A stretch of 64,000 bases of DNA from an uncultured Lutibacter sp. (GTDB lineage: Bacteria > Bacteroidota > Bacteroidia > Flavobacteriales > Flavobacteriaceae). Shown here piece by piece: positions 27,717 to 37,058 of this stretch (within the stretch, counting starts at the first letter, position 1; each line of letters starts with the position of its first letter). The stretch spans positions 434,001 to 498,000 of the forward strand of contig NZ_CANLZZ010000001.1 of the NCBI RefSeq assembly GCF_947495725.1. Reading direction: 5' to 3'. The notes below the pieces were generated by a model that worked only from the letters and a program-made list of their open reading frames with translations, was not told where the DNA came from and ran no database searches. A program made the position numbers and the translations under genes.

Positions 27717-28037
27717 ATGAATAGTACTAGAGTTGAGGAATTGGGAGATAAAATTGTTGAAGTATTAAAAACAATTTACGACCCAGAAATTCCAGTTGAT
27801 ATATTTGAATTAGGTTTAATTTACGACGTTTTTGTTAGTGAACATAATGATGTAAAAATATTAATGACACTTACATCTCCAAATTGTCCTGTGGCAGAGA
27901 CATTGCCCGTAGAGATTGAAGAAAAGGTAAAAACTTTAGAAGAAGTAAAAAATGCTGAAGTTGAAATTACTTTTGACCCAATGTGGACACAAGATATGAT
28001 GAGTGAAGAAGCTAAACTTGAATTAGGTTTTTTATAA
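27717..28037 (+). CDS. DUF59/MIP18-family Fe-S assembly protein (SufT-like)
   Basis: A 106-residue MIP18-fold protein: VEVLKTIYDPEIPVDIFELGLIYDV, then ILMTLTSPNCPVAETLPVEIEEKV with the conserved Cys, and EITFDPMWTQDMMSEEAKLELGFL. Members help mature Fe-S proteins (SufT and the eukaryotic CIA factor). It follows sufE, and its stop is directly joined to the ATG of DUF2480 (no gap), so the two are co-translated. Confidence 0.92.
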   Translation: MNSTRVEELGDKIVEVLKTIYDPEIPVDIFELGLIYDVFVSEHNDVKILMTLTSPNCPVAETLPVEIEEKVKTLEEVKNAEVEITFDPMWTQDMMSEEAKLELGFL

Positions 28038-28544
28038 ATGAGTTCAGAAATTGTAAATAGAGTTGCAAATAGCAAATTAAAAACAATAGACCTTGAGGAT
28101 TTTTATCCAGAAGGACACAGAACTACTATAGATATAAAACAATGGTTATTTCATGAATTAATTTTGAAAGAAACCGACTTTCGTGGATTTTTAAAAAACC
28201 ACGATTGGAGCCAATATAAAAATCATTTTGTAGCTTTAAAATGTTCGGCCGATGCTATTATTCCATCTTGGGCTTACATGTTAATTACAACCTACATATC
28301 TCCCTTTGCAAAAAAGGTAATTGTAGGAGAATTAAACGAACTCGAAACCTGTATTTACCAAGAAATTATATCAAATTTTACAATAGAAGAGTTTAAAGAT
28401 AAACCTGTTATTATTAAAGGCTGCTCTAACAAACCAATTCCACAAACAGCATACACAATGTTAGTGGAAAAGTTACAACCCATTGCAAAATCAATTATGT
28501 TTGGAGAAGCTTGCTCTTCTGTTCCTCTATTTAAAAACAACTAA
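28038..28544 (+). CDS. DUF2480 family protein
   Basis: A 168-residue cytoplasmic protein of the DUF2480 family, found nearly only in Bacteroidota: TIDLEDFYPEGHRTTIDIKQWLFHELILKETDFR, DAIIPSWAYMLITTYISPFAKKV, and VIIKGCSNKPIPQTAYTMLVEKLQP. Two internal Cys residues are seen (CSADAIIPSWA, KGCSN), and both could have a redox or Fe-S role; this is inference from the sufE-DUF59 context. It begins right at the DUF59 stop and ends 13 bp before a DUF3078 gene. Confidence 0.88.
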   Translation: MSSEIVNRVANSKLKTIDLEDFYPEGHRTTIDIKQWLFHELILKETDFRGFLKNHDWSQYKNHFVALKCSADAIIPSWAYMLITTYISPFAKKVIVGELNELETCIYQEIISNFTIEEFKDKPVIIKGCSNKPIPQTAYTMLVEKLQPIAKSIMFGEACSSVPLFKNN

Positions 28545-28557
28545 GTTTTTTTTTACA

Positions 28558-29430
28558 ATGAAAAGAATATTTTTAGCAATACTATTCCTATTAAACATAA
28601 CTTTTTCATTTTCACAGCAAAAAAAACAACCTCCAAAAGAAGGTTGGAATTCAAAGGGTAAAGTTTCTTTTTTATTCAATCAATCGGCATTTTCAAACTG
28701 GGTTGCTCGAGGCGAAAACACGCTCGCCGGTAATTTAGCAATCAATTATAATTTTGATTATAATAAAGGTAAATTAAAATGGAAAAACAACATTTTAACT
28801 TCTTATGGAGTAACAAAAAGTAAAAACACAGATTTCGAAAAGAAAACCGATGATAGGTTAGAGTTTAACTCATTATTTGGTTTAAATGCCGATAATGACT
28901 GGTATTACTCAATTTTATTTAATTTTAAAACTCAATTTACAAAAGGCTTTAAATACAGCAAAGATTCTAACGGTAAAGAAATTAGAACCGAATATACCAA
29001 TTTCTTTTCGCCCGCAACTTTTTTATTGGGTCCGGGGATGCTTTGGGAAAAAACCGATAACTTTAAGTTTAATATTGCTCCCGCAACCACTAAACTAGTA
29101 ATTGTAAACAGAAGTTTTACCCTTCCAAAAAACGCATATTTTGGAGTTGAAGAAGGTAAAAACACACGTATAGAATTAGGTTTTAACGCTTCAGGAAGAT
29201 GGAAAATAGATTTAATGGAAAATGTTAAAATGGAACAACTATTAAATTTATATGCCAATTATCTCGAAGACCCCGAAAATATTGATATTGACTACACCAT
29301 GAATATTAGTATGAAAATTAACAGCCATCTTTCTACAAACTTAATTTTTCAAACAATTTATGATGATAATGCTTTTGAAGGATTTCAGGTAAGAGAAGTT
29401 TTTGGAATAAGTTTTAACTACGGTTTTTAA
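28558..29430 (+). CDS. DUF3078 family outer-membrane/secreted protein
   Basis: The 290-residue product has a signal peptide (KRIFLAILFLLNITFSFSQ) followed by alternating hydrophobic strands (NQSAFSNWVARGENTLAGNLAINYNFDYNKGKLKWKNNI) that match DUF3078, a likely small outer-membrane beta-barrel. The ATG 28558 gives the signal peptide at the very N-terminus; the frame stays open upstream into DUF2480, but that part is not a sensible leader. The next gene is a diverged paralogue. The role is unknown. Confidence 0.85.
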   Translation: MKRIFLAILFLLNITFSFSQQKKQPPKEGWNSKGKVSFLFNQSAFSNWVARGENTLAGNLAINYNFDYNKGKLKWKNNILTSYGVTKSKNTDFEKKTDDRLEFNSLFGLNADNDWYYSILFNFKTQFTKGFKYSKDSNGKEIRTEYTNFFSPATFLLGPGMLWEKTDNFKFNIAPATTKLVIVNRSFTLPKNAYFGVEEGKNTRIELGFNASGRWKIDLMENVKMEQLLNLYANYLEDPENIDIDYTMNISMKINSHLSTNLIFQTIYDDNAFEGFQVREVFGISFNYGF

Positions 29431-29446
29431 TTATTTATGTGACTTT

Positions 29447-29480
29447 TTTGCAGAAAACAAGTCTAATATGTATATTTTTG
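29447..29480 (+). promoter_or_regulatory. Promoter of the second DUF3078 gene (-33 and -7)
   Basis: TTTG at 29447-29450 and TATTTTTG at 29473-29480 are 22 bp apart, close to the Bacteroidota pattern. The -7 box ends 23 bp before the ATG at 29504. This is one of the better two-part promoters in the window. Confidence 0.55.
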
Positions 29481-29503
29481 ATTTAAATTAAAAAACCTAA
29501 ATT

Positions 29504-30427
29504 ATGAAAAGAATTATTTTATTACTTGTTTTAGTATGTGCAACTACTATAAGTAAAGCACAAACATTGGAAGAATTAAAAGCAGAACAAGCTCCTAAAA
29601 AAGCTAAAATTGCAGAATTACAAGCAGAAGTTAATGCTATTCAAAGTAAAATAAATGCAATTCCAGGTTGGAAAAAAGGTGCATTTGGAACTATTGGAGG
29701 TAGCATTTCTGAATTTAGCAACTGGTACGGACAAGGAACTCCAAACAATGCTTCAGGAAATATTGGGGTAACTGTAAATGCTTTTGCAAATAACCTTCAA
29801 GAAAAGTTTTTTTGGAGAAATTCAGCAAATATAAATTTAGGATGGGTTAAGTTAGATGATAAAGACTTGCCTGAAAGTGAGCAAAAAGGATTTCAAGAAG
29901 CAACAGATGTGTTTAGTATTACATCTTTATATGGTAGAAAATTAAGTGAGAAATTTGCCATTTCAACATTAGGAGAATACAGAACAACAATTTTAAATAA
30001 CTTTAATGATCCTGGTTACTTAGATTTAGGGGTTGGTTCTACTTGGACACCTATAAAAGATCTTATTGTTGTAACTCATCCATTAAATTACAATTTTGTT
30101 TTTAGCAAAGGAGAAACAGTTTTTGAATCTTCTCTTGGGGCAAAAATAGTTGCTGATTATTCTAAACAATTAGGAGCTGTAAAGTTTAAAACAAACTTCT
30201 CTACATTTCAAAGTTATAAAAGTTCAGATTATTCTAACTGGACTTGGATAAACTCTTTCGGATATACATTATGGAAAGGTATTGGTGTTGGTTTTGACTT
30301 AGGTTTAAGAAAAAACAAACAAGAAGCTTTAAACTATGGTCTTAAAGATGATACTTCTTTAACTTTCGATACAGTTGATAACAAATTACAAACATACTGG
30401 GTATTTGGTTTAAGCTATTCTCTTTAA
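29504..30427 (+). CDS. DUF3078 family protein with N-terminal coiled coil
   Basis: The 307-residue protein has a signal peptide (KRIILLLVLVCATTISKAQ), a short coiled coil (about 20-52, LEELKAEQAPKKAKIAELQAEV) and a DUF3078-like barrel part (SISEFSNWYGQGTPNNASGNIGVTV, KFKTNFSTFQSYKSSDYSNWTW). It is a paralogue of the preceding gene: both have the S-x-F-S-N-W pattern, but only this one has the coiled coil. Outer-membrane location is likely. A bidirectional terminator follows. Confidence 0.85.
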   Translation: MKRIILLLVLVCATTISKAQTLEELKAEQAPKKAKIAELQAEVNAIQSKINAIPGWKKGAFGTIGGSISEFSNWYGQGTPNNASGNIGVTVNAFANNLQEKFFWRNSANINLGWVKLDDKDLPESEQKGFQEATDVFSITSLYGRKLSEKFAISTLGEYRTTILNNFNDPGYLDLGVGSTWTPIKDLIVVTHPLNYNFVFSKGETVFESSLGAKIVADYSKQLGAVKFKTNFSTFQSYKSSDYSNWTWINSFGYTLWKGIGVGFDLGLRKNKQEALNYGLKDDTSLTFDTVDNKLQTYWVFGLSYSL

Positions 30428-30448
30428 AAAACACAACTAAATAACGCA

Positions 30449-30487
30449 TAAAAAAAACTCAAACTTTAAAAGTTTGAGTTTTTTTAA
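30449..30487. terminator. Bidirectional terminator after the second DUF3078 gene
   Basis: Arms AAAACTCAAACTT and AAAGTTTGAGTTTT pair over a tiny loop, with A-rich and T-rich flanks on either side. It serves the + strand gene ending at 30427 and the leftward gene ending at 30503. Confidence 0.88.
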
Positions 30488-30502
30488 TTAATGTTCAAAT
30501 AG

Positions 30503-30826
30503 TTATTTAATAACAATGCGCATTGAGTAATCTTTGTTTATTTTTCCAGGATTCTCAATTTTTTTCCAATTTAAATTCTCACGAATAAAGTTTATAACTT
30601 CTCTGTCTCTAGAACCAACTTTTTTCACTACTATTTCTCCATCTGTATTGAATGTAAAAGTTACCATTACCTCAACTTGATTTTGAATAGAAGCATCTGA
30701 AGCTTGAACTAATTCAACAACTTGTTTTTTAATTTCATCTTTTGAAACATCTAAGTTAAAAGTACCTGCAAACAAACTTGATGTTCCTACTAATAATGCT
30801 ACGATTAATAATTTAAATTTATTCAT
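30503..30826 (-). CDS. Small secreted protein, TonB C-terminal-like
   Basis: A 107-residue protein with a clear signal peptide (NKFKLLIVALLVGTSSLFA) and a mature part of about 85 residues. VEVMVTFTFNTDGEIVVKKVGSRDREVINFIRENLNWKKI has the strand pattern of TonB C-terminal domains (FxVNxDGxI then a helix). It lacks the membrane helix and Pro-rich linker of true TonB, so a periplasmic binding or regulatory role is more likely. It stands alone. Confidence 0.7.
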   Translation of the reverse strand: MNKFKLLIVALLVGTSSLFAGTFNLDVSKDEIKKQVVELVQASDASIQNQVEVMVTFTFNTDGEIVVKKVGSRDREVINFIRENLNWKKIENPGKINKDYSMRIVIK

Positions 30827-30869
30827 AATATTTAATTTTTATAATTTATTTTTCTTTGTTTCAACTACT

Positions 30870-30877
30870 CAAATTTA
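30870..30877 (-). promoter_or_regulatory. Putative -7 box of the small secreted protein gene
   Basis: Leftward TAAATTTG, a TAnnTTTG match 43 bp before the ATG at 30826. Confidence 0.45.
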
Positions 30878-31021
30878 TGACATATTTGAATATATTTTTA
30901 AACTTTAAAAAATTTAATTCTTTTTCAATGTTTTTATTGAAATTTAGCATATTATCAATATGAATACGTTTTAGATAGATTTATTCGTAATATTTTAACA
31001 TTTTTAAGGTTTCTTTTTACA

Positions 31022-33088
31022 TTATCTATAATTTGGAGAGAAGTCATTTGGAGCATTTTTCTGCGTATTTGGGTTAGAAATCAAAATATTATTTGCATTT
31101 GAAGCTATTTCCCACTCACTAATTGTAAAAATATTATTAGGGTTATTTATGTCCAATTTTCGTTTGGCTTGTCCATCTGTATATTCCCAATTTGTTCCAT
31201 TTCCATCTTCGCCTATAACTCCAAAAATATCGACTCGTGTTTCAGTATTATCTACCAATTCATAAACATCATCTCCATTTCCAGAAATATAATTACTTTC
31301 AATAGTTGGAATTATTGAAAAAACATCATCAAAATCCGTATTAGCAATAATTACAAAACCACCAACAGGAATAATAATTCCGTTTAATTCAATAGGAGTT
31401 CCCGAAACAGTAGTTGCTCCATTTATATATTTATTCAATTTCCAACCAGTTAAATTAACCGCAGTTTCCCCAGCATTGTACAATTCTACAAACCTTGATG
31501 AGACACTATTTTTGGGATCGGCAATTTCCGTAATCATTATTTTAGTTTCAATAATTGGGCAAACCTCATAGTCGTTTTCAAAATTAACATCGTTTAGAGT
31601 TCTAATTTCCAACATATTTGATAATACACCTACAATATTTCCATGACCTTCAGGAAATAACGTATTTGCAAATTCTGCATCACCATTGGTAAAAACTGCC
31701 ACCTTATTAAATTCATTACAAGTTTCTAGTGTTCTAGTACCATCATCATTTCCACTAAAATAAGTAAATGCTTTTCCTAATTCATTTTCTACTAACTGAA
31801 CATTTAAGATATTTACTAAAGTATTTTTATAGGTTCCATTTTGAATATCACTTATTTCTATATTTTTTGGAACAATATCAAAATTTTCATTTGTATTAAA
31901 AACAACATTGTGCACTTGATCTTCTTCAATTTCAGTTAAACCCGTTCCCTTTGCCTCTCCAATTGTTAAAAATCCATCTTCCTCATTCATATAAAGTTTA
32001 TTTAACTTAACATAAACTTTATCTCCAATTTTAAAATGCTCAAAAATAGCTTCCTGCTCAATTAAAAGTTGAATTCCGGCAGTAGGATTCTCAATGGCAT
32101 CTTGCAGTACTAAACGCTCTTTAAAATTCCCTTCTTCATCACTAGAAATAACAAATCCTTCAATTATATAATTATTGTTTACACCAAATTCTACTCTATT
32201 ACCTTTATATAGCTCTCTAACTTCAGCAATTGAAATAGTTGGCTCTAATGCATTGGTATATGTACACCTTGCTTCTGTAAAACTAACATCCTCAACATTT
32301 CTTAAGTACAATTGAATATCGTCATAATAATTTCCTAAAACGGCAATTATACTACCCTTTCCTTCTGGCAATAACTGATTTTTAAAATCGGCAAAACCAC
32401 TATTTCTAATAAAAACCTCACTACCAAGTTTACAATCGCTTGAGAAATTTTCCAACACTCTATTAACTGTTTCTGTATTATCAATGTTTGCATAGGATTG
32501 TCCCAATTCGTTTTGTTTAAATTGTACATCTTTAATTTCGACCAACATTTCCAACATACTTTCATCTATCTCATCAATAGTTATTACTTTAGGAACAATT
32601 TCCGCAACTTCACACGAACGCACAATAAAATCATTTAACTCCGTAGATGGAATTCTACCTAATTCACCATTTAAAGCCTTACCAATTTGGATACTTCCAA
32701 AGCTATAACCAACTGCCAATCCTTTTAATTTTACATAAATTTTTCTACCAACATTATACTTGGTATACAAGTCGGTTTCATCTATTGATATTTTTATAGC
32801 TGAAGTTGGATTTTCGGGTTTATCTTGAATGGAAATTGATTTGTAGATATTACCTGTTTCATCACTTGAAACAACATACCCACTAATAACAACATCCTTA
32901 TCAATGGGAGTTGCGCCCCCAAAAGTGTACAATTCTTTTGCTTGTGCAATGGTGCTTGTTGCCGTTATATCTGGCTCGTCGCAACCAACTTTTGGAGTTG
33001 AAAATTCGTTATCTTTAACACAAGCCATTAAAAAACTAAAGGCAACTAATGTTTGTACGGTTATTTTTAAAGTTTTATAAAAATTCAT
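31022..33088 (-). CDS. DUF5689 lipoprotein with lamin-tail domain
   Basis: The 688-residue product starts with a lipoprotein signal (FSFLMAC, lipid Cys C23). It has two DUF5689 repeats (about 40-250 and 275-505), each with the OB-like pattern VVISGYVVSSDETGNIYKSISIQDKPENPTSAIKI and RIPSTELNDFIVRSC or similar. A lamin-tail domain follows (about 515-650, MITEIADPKNSVSSRFVELYNAGETAVNLTGWKL). Lamin-tail domains are common on secreted nucleases of this phylum. It starts 10 bp after the TonB receptor gene, so it is the surface lipoprotein partner of that receptor, in place of a SusD. Confidence 0.88.
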   Translation of the reverse strand: MNFYKTLKITVQTLVAFSFLMACVKDNEFSTPKVGCDEPDITATSTIAQAKELYTFGGATPIDKDVVISGYVVSSDETGNIYKSISIQDKPENPTSAIKISIDETDLYTKYNVGRKIYVKLKGLAVGYSFGSIQIGKALNGELGRIPSTELNDFIVRSCEVAEIVPKVITIDEIDESMLEMLVEIKDVQFKQNELGQSYANIDNTETVNRVLENFSSDCKLGSEVFIRNSGFADFKNQLLPEGKGSIIAVLGNYYDDIQLYLRNVEDVSFTEARCTYTNALEPTISIAEVRELYKGNRVEFGVNNNYIIEGFVISSDEEGNFKERLVLQDAIENPTAGIQLLIEQEAIFEHFKIGDKVYVKLNKLYMNEEDGFLTIGEAKGTGLTEIEEDQVHNVVFNTNENFDIVPKNIEISDIQNGTYKNTLVNILNVQLVENELGKAFTYFSGNDDGTRTLETCNEFNKVAVFTNGDAEFANTLFPEGHGNIVGVLSNMLEIRTLNDVNFENDYEVCPIIETKIMITEIADPKNSVSSRFVELYNAGETAVNLTGWKLNKYINGATTVSGTPIELNGIIIPVGGFVIIANTDFDDVFSIIPTIESNYISGNGDDVYELVDNTETRVDIFGVIGEDGNGTNWEYTDGQAKRKLDINNPNNIFTISEWEIASNANNILISNPNTQKNAPNDFSPNYR

Positions 33089-33098
33089 AGCATTATTT

Positions 33099-35852
33099 TT
33101 AAAATCTTATATATAAATTTAAATAGTAGGAAGTATCATTTCCATACCAATATTTTGGGCCAAAAATTGGCTTTTCTAATTGTTTATCTTGTTTTAATTC
33201 GGGGTAGTTAGCATTTCTCGATTGCTCAAAACCACCGGTTTTAAACACTTCACCAAGTACATTATTAACGCCTACAAAAACACCTAAATAAGCGTCATTT
33301 ATTTTCCATGACTTTCCACCAACTAAGTTTACTAAAAATGCATCTTCAAACTTTTCTTGTTTTAGTAAATTATCTATTTGATTTTGATTTACCTCAACAC
33401 CTGTTTCATCATCAACAAAAGGAACCCCATCGGCATCTAAATAAAAATTATCGGTTCGCAATAATGGAGAAATATCCAAGTAGTTATGTGAAAGTAAGTT
33501 TGCATTTGCCTGAAACCACCAATAATTTGGATCGCGATATTCAAAACCTAAAGAATAGGCTCTTTGTGGTGTTCCAGAAATACGGTAATCTTTTAAATAA
33601 GCCACTCCAAAATCACTACTTTCATCAATAAAACTTTCCGACTGCAAAAATAATTGTGGATTATTATCATAGGTATATTGCCCTACAGAGCCTGCGGCAA
33701 TAAACTTTACCGCTGGCGTAAATTGATATTCGGCACTTAATTCAACTCCTATATTTCTTTTATCAACTCCTGTTATAATTTCGTTCACAAAATCGGCTTG
33801 ATCGCCCAATAAACCTTCAGCAAAAAAGAACGATGTTTCAATAGCATCACTAAATTTGGTGTAATAAGCTGTTAATCTGGATTGAATTTTTGGAGATCTA
33901 AATATATAATTAACGTCACCTGTTACTACTTTTTCACTGGTTAAATTTGGCGTTATATTATTATTAACTCTTGAATTTGAAAATGTATTTCTAATAGTTG
34001 GTGCATTAGAAACATAGGCTGCATTTATATTAACCAAATGTCGTCCTGTTATTTTATAGGTTAAACCTCCTTTTGCACTAACATCTAAAAATGTTTGTTT
34101 TTCACCTTTACCAAATGAATTATTTGCATACGTTCCATTTTTAAACAAACCATCTCTTTGATAACTCGTGTTTTTAAGATTTAGCCCAACAAAATAATCT
34201 AACTTTTTTTCACTGAATTGCAATTGTGCAAAAGCGCTTGCAATAGTTGCTAAAACCGTATAATTATATTGAAACGTATCTCCAACACCAACACTATTAT
34301 TTGGGTTATTTAAATTATTCTGTTGCGCATCTCCTATGGCATATTGATCTAAATCTATAAAACTAGTACCTCCCAACAAATCCAACATATTCCCATAATT
34401 TTCAGATGTTAAATTTTTAAATGAAACTCCTGCATTTAAATTTAAATTTCCATTTAAATTAGCGGTTAATAACGAATTCAAATTTAGCTGCGTATCATCT
34501 ACCCTGTCTTCATAAACATAATAATGTGCGTTTTCACTTTCGCTATTTATTTGATATAATTCACTCCAATTTAATTGCCCATTTTTTAAAAATTCTTGTT
34601 CTGATAAATAAGCATTTGCATAATCTAAATTATCCTCAAACCTTAAAAAGCTACTCGGTAAGTATTTCCAATATGTTGGATCTGGATTTGGAGCATTAAA
34701 ATAGCCTAATCTACTATTTCCAATATGTCCAAATTGATACGATAAAGTTGTTTGTAAAGAAACTTTATCTTTCTCAAAAAAATGACTTAACATAACAATT
34801 GGCTCAAAAATCTCCTTCATTCTAGAATTTCTTTTTTCGCCTTCTTGATTTCCCCAATACGAATTGTATTTATAACCTCTTAAGCTATAAACTTCTTCAG
34901 TATTTGGCGATGATTTTCCTCTTCTATTAAATGAAGTTAATGCTGTTATATTTAAACTATGGTTTTCGTTTAATATCTTTTCAGCCGAAATATATGCTGC
35001 CCAAGAATTGTAAGTTGTTCCTTCAAAATAGCCATTTTGCGCAGCTCTTCTGGAGCCTGAAACTACGTACGACCAATTATTATTGAGTATTCCACTTCCA
35101 TAAGTTGCCATTACTCTACTTGTATAACTTCTATTGGTTGAAGACAAAGACACTTTTGTTCCTTTTTGATATTCGGAAGCTCTCGTTTTAAAATTAGTAG
35201 TTCCTAAAATTCCTCCAAAAGCTGTTTCGGAAGGTTGAATTCCATTTGAAAATTGCTGATTTCTTAAAGCATCATTTAATCCGCCCCAATTGCTCCATTG
35301 CGGTCGGCCATCATACAATTTATTCATTTCAACTCCATTAATAGAAACCGTTCCATAACTAGAATCGTAACCACGAACTTTAAACCAAGCCTGACTAAAA
35401 TTAAACGCGGCAGCTTTTAAATAAGCATCTCTCGAAGATTGAAATAAACCTGCAATATAATCGGAATTCTGATTTTCGTTATCCAACAAATCTTCATCCG
35501 AAATTGAAATTAAACTTGCTTCTTCAAACTCAAATTTTAACGGTGTTAAATAAATAAGTCCTAAATCTAACTCTTTATTACTATTTAAATGAACGGGTAT
35601 TTTTTGAGTTTCATATCCATTTAAAAATAGTAAAATCTCGTACTTTCCAATTGGAACAGCATCCAATTTAAATTTACCATTTTCGTTGGTAAAAACCATT
35701 TTCGAAAGTGTTTCAAGTTTTATTTCAACACCTTTTAATGGCTTATTTAATCTTATTTCTTGAATTTCTCCTACAACGGAAGTAGTAATTTGCGCATGTG
35801 AGTTATTTCCATAGAGGATGCACAAAAAACTTAAAATAATAAGCTTTTTCAT
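33099..35852 (-). CDS. TonB-dependent outer-membrane receptor
   Basis: The 917-residue protein has a signal peptide (about 1-20), a carboxypeptidase-like regulatory domain (about 25-105, GEIQEIRLNKPLKGVEIKLETLSKMVFTNENGKF), a plug (about 115-225, with VRGYDSSYGTVSINGVEMN), and a long beta-barrel ending YYLNLYIRF with the usual C-terminal aromatic residue. It imports a ligand with TonB energy. The ligand is unknown, but the lipoprotein just downstream and the secreted endonuclease-fold gene divergent from it point to nucleic acid or phosphate compounds. Confidence 0.92.
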   Translation of the reverse strand: MKKLIILSFLCILYGNNSHAQITTSVVGEIQEIRLNKPLKGVEIKLETLSKMVFTNENGKFKLDAVPIGKYEILLFLNGYETQKIPVHLNSNKELDLGLIYLTPLKFEFEEASLISISDEDLLDNENQNSDYIAGLFQSSRDAYLKAAAFNFSQAWFKVRGYDSSYGTVSINGVEMNKLYDGRPQWSNWGGLNDALRNQQFSNGIQPSETAFGGILGTTNFKTRASEYQKGTKVSLSSTNRSYTSRVMATYGSGILNNNWSYVVSGSRRAAQNGYFEGTTYNSWAAYISAEKILNENHSLNITALTSFNRRGKSSPNTEEVYSLRGYKYNSYWGNQEGEKRNSRMKEIFEPIVMLSHFFEKDKVSLQTTLSYQFGHIGNSRLGYFNAPNPDPTYWKYLPSSFLRFEDNLDYANAYLSEQEFLKNGQLNWSELYQINSESENAHYYVYEDRVDDTQLNLNSLLTANLNGNLNLNAGVSFKNLTSENYGNMLDLLGGTSFIDLDQYAIGDAQQNNLNNPNNSVGVGDTFQYNYTVLATIASAFAQLQFSEKKLDYFVGLNLKNTSYQRDGLFKNGTYANNSFGKGEKQTFLDVSAKGGLTYKITGRHLVNINAAYVSNAPTIRNTFSNSRVNNNITPNLTSEKVVTGDVNYIFRSPKIQSRLTAYYTKFSDAIETSFFFAEGLLGDQADFVNEIITGVDKRNIGVELSAEYQFTPAVKFIAAGSVGQYTYDNNPQLFLQSESFIDESSDFGVAYLKDYRISGTPQRAYSLGFEYRDPNYWWFQANANLLSHNYLDISPLLRTDNFYLDADGVPFVDDETGVEVNQNQIDNLLKQEKFEDAFLVNLVGGKSWKINDAYLGVFVGVNNVLGEVFKTGGFEQSRNANYPELKQDKQLEKPIFGPKYWYGNDTSYYLNLYIRF

Positions 35853-35956
35853 TCAATTTTTTTTTCAAATTAACAAAATTTTATGGAAAATTAAAAATCA
35901 AAAATATTCTTGGCTCAAAGATTGTTAGTACATTTACTCACATTAAATATTTTTTT

Positions 35957-37006
35957 ATGAAAAGAATTTTATCACTCCTTTTTGTTTTTTTATTAGTTTC
36001 AAATTACGCCATTAGTCAGCAAGATTATTCCATTAGAACCATTGCTTTTTACAATTTGGAAAATCTTTTTGATACGGTAGATGACCCAGAAAAAAATGAT
36101 GAAGCCAGCCCAATAATGGGAATTTCAGAAAATCGAGAAGAAATTTACCAAAACAAGCTAAAAAATATGGCCAAAGTACTTTCGGAAATAGGTGTAAAAG
36201 ACACTAAAAAAACAGCCGAAATTATTGGTGTGGTTGAAGTTGAAAATAGAAAAGTACTTGAAGATTTAATTGCAACCGAAAAATTAAAAAATGAAAATTA
36301 TCAAATAATTCATTACGATTCGCCCGATTTAAGAGGAATAGATGTTGCTTTACTTTATAAAGAAAGTGCTTTTAGACCAACGCACCACGAAACTTTTGAG
36401 CTAAAACTATGGGATGAAAAAGGAATGCGAATTTTTACCAGAGATCAATTATTGGTTTCGGGATATTTAGATGATGAATTAATTCATATTATTGTTAATC
36501 ACTGGCCATCGCGTCGTGGAGGTGAAGAAAAAAGTCGCAGTAAAAGAGAAAAAGCTGCCTTTTTAAACACCCAAATTATTGAAAAAATAAAACTTTCGGA
36601 TCCCAATCCTAAAGTTATTATTATGGGCGATTTAAATGACGACCCAACAAATACAAGTTTAAAAAAAGTGTTAAAAACTAAAGCTAAAAAAGCAAAAGTA
36701 AAAAAAGGTGATATTTACAACCCAATGGAAGATATGTTTAGACGTGGACAAAATACATTGGTGTACAGAGACAACATAAATCTTTTCGATCAAATTCTTT
36801 TTACCTCGCCGTTATTAACTACCAAAAAAGAATTTTCGACCTATAAAATGTATAAAGTTGGTGTTTTTAATCCGCAATATTTAACAACTCAAAAGGGAAA
36901 ATACAAAGGATATCCACATAGAAGTTTTGCTGGCAGCAAGTTTATAAATGGTTATAGCGATCATTATCCGGTTTATATGTACTTAATTCGAGAGCCAAAG
37001 AAGTAA
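35957..37006 (+). CDS. Secreted endonuclease/exonuclease/phosphatase-fold enzyme
   Basis: The 349-residue protein has a signal peptide (KRILSLLFVFLLVSNYAISQ) and the complete EEP fold: IAFYNLENLFDTVDDP (metal-binding Asn), IGVVEVENRKVLEDL (Glu), IIVNHWPSRRGG (His), VIIMGDLNDDP (Asp and Asn), and NGYSDHYPVYM (catalytic Asp-His). Members are nucleases or phosphodiesterases; secretion favours extracellular or periplasmic nucleic acid breakdown. It is divergent from the TonB receptor-DUF5689 operon, 104 bp away. Confidence 0.92.
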   Translation: MKRILSLLFVFLLVSNYAISQQDYSIRTIAFYNLENLFDTVDDPEKNDEASPIMGISENREEIYQNKLKNMAKVLSEIGVKDTKKTAEIIGVVEVENRKVLEDLIATEKLKNENYQIIHYDSPDLRGIDVALLYKESAFRPTHHETFELKLWDEKGMRIFTRDQLLVSGYLDDELIHIIVNHWPSRRGGEEKSRSKREKAAFLNTQIIEKIKLSDPNPKVIIMGDLNDDPTNTSLKKVLKTKAKKAKVKKGDIYNPMEDMFRRGQNTLVYRDNINLFDQILFTSPLLTTKKEFSTYKMYKVGVFNPQYLTTQKGKYKGYPHRSFAGSKFINGYSDHYPVYMYLIREPKK

Positions 37007-37030
37007 GTTTATATCTTAATTAAAATAATT

Positions 37031-37038
37031 TATATTTG
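37031..37038 (+). promoter_or_regulatory. Putative -7 box of the outer-membrane barrel gene
   Basis: TATATTTG fits TAnnTTTG, in the 52-bp gap before the ATG at 37059. It suggests that this gene is transcribed apart from the EEP gene. Confidence 0.45.
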
Positions 37039-37058
37039 GTTTTACTAAACTGCTAACT

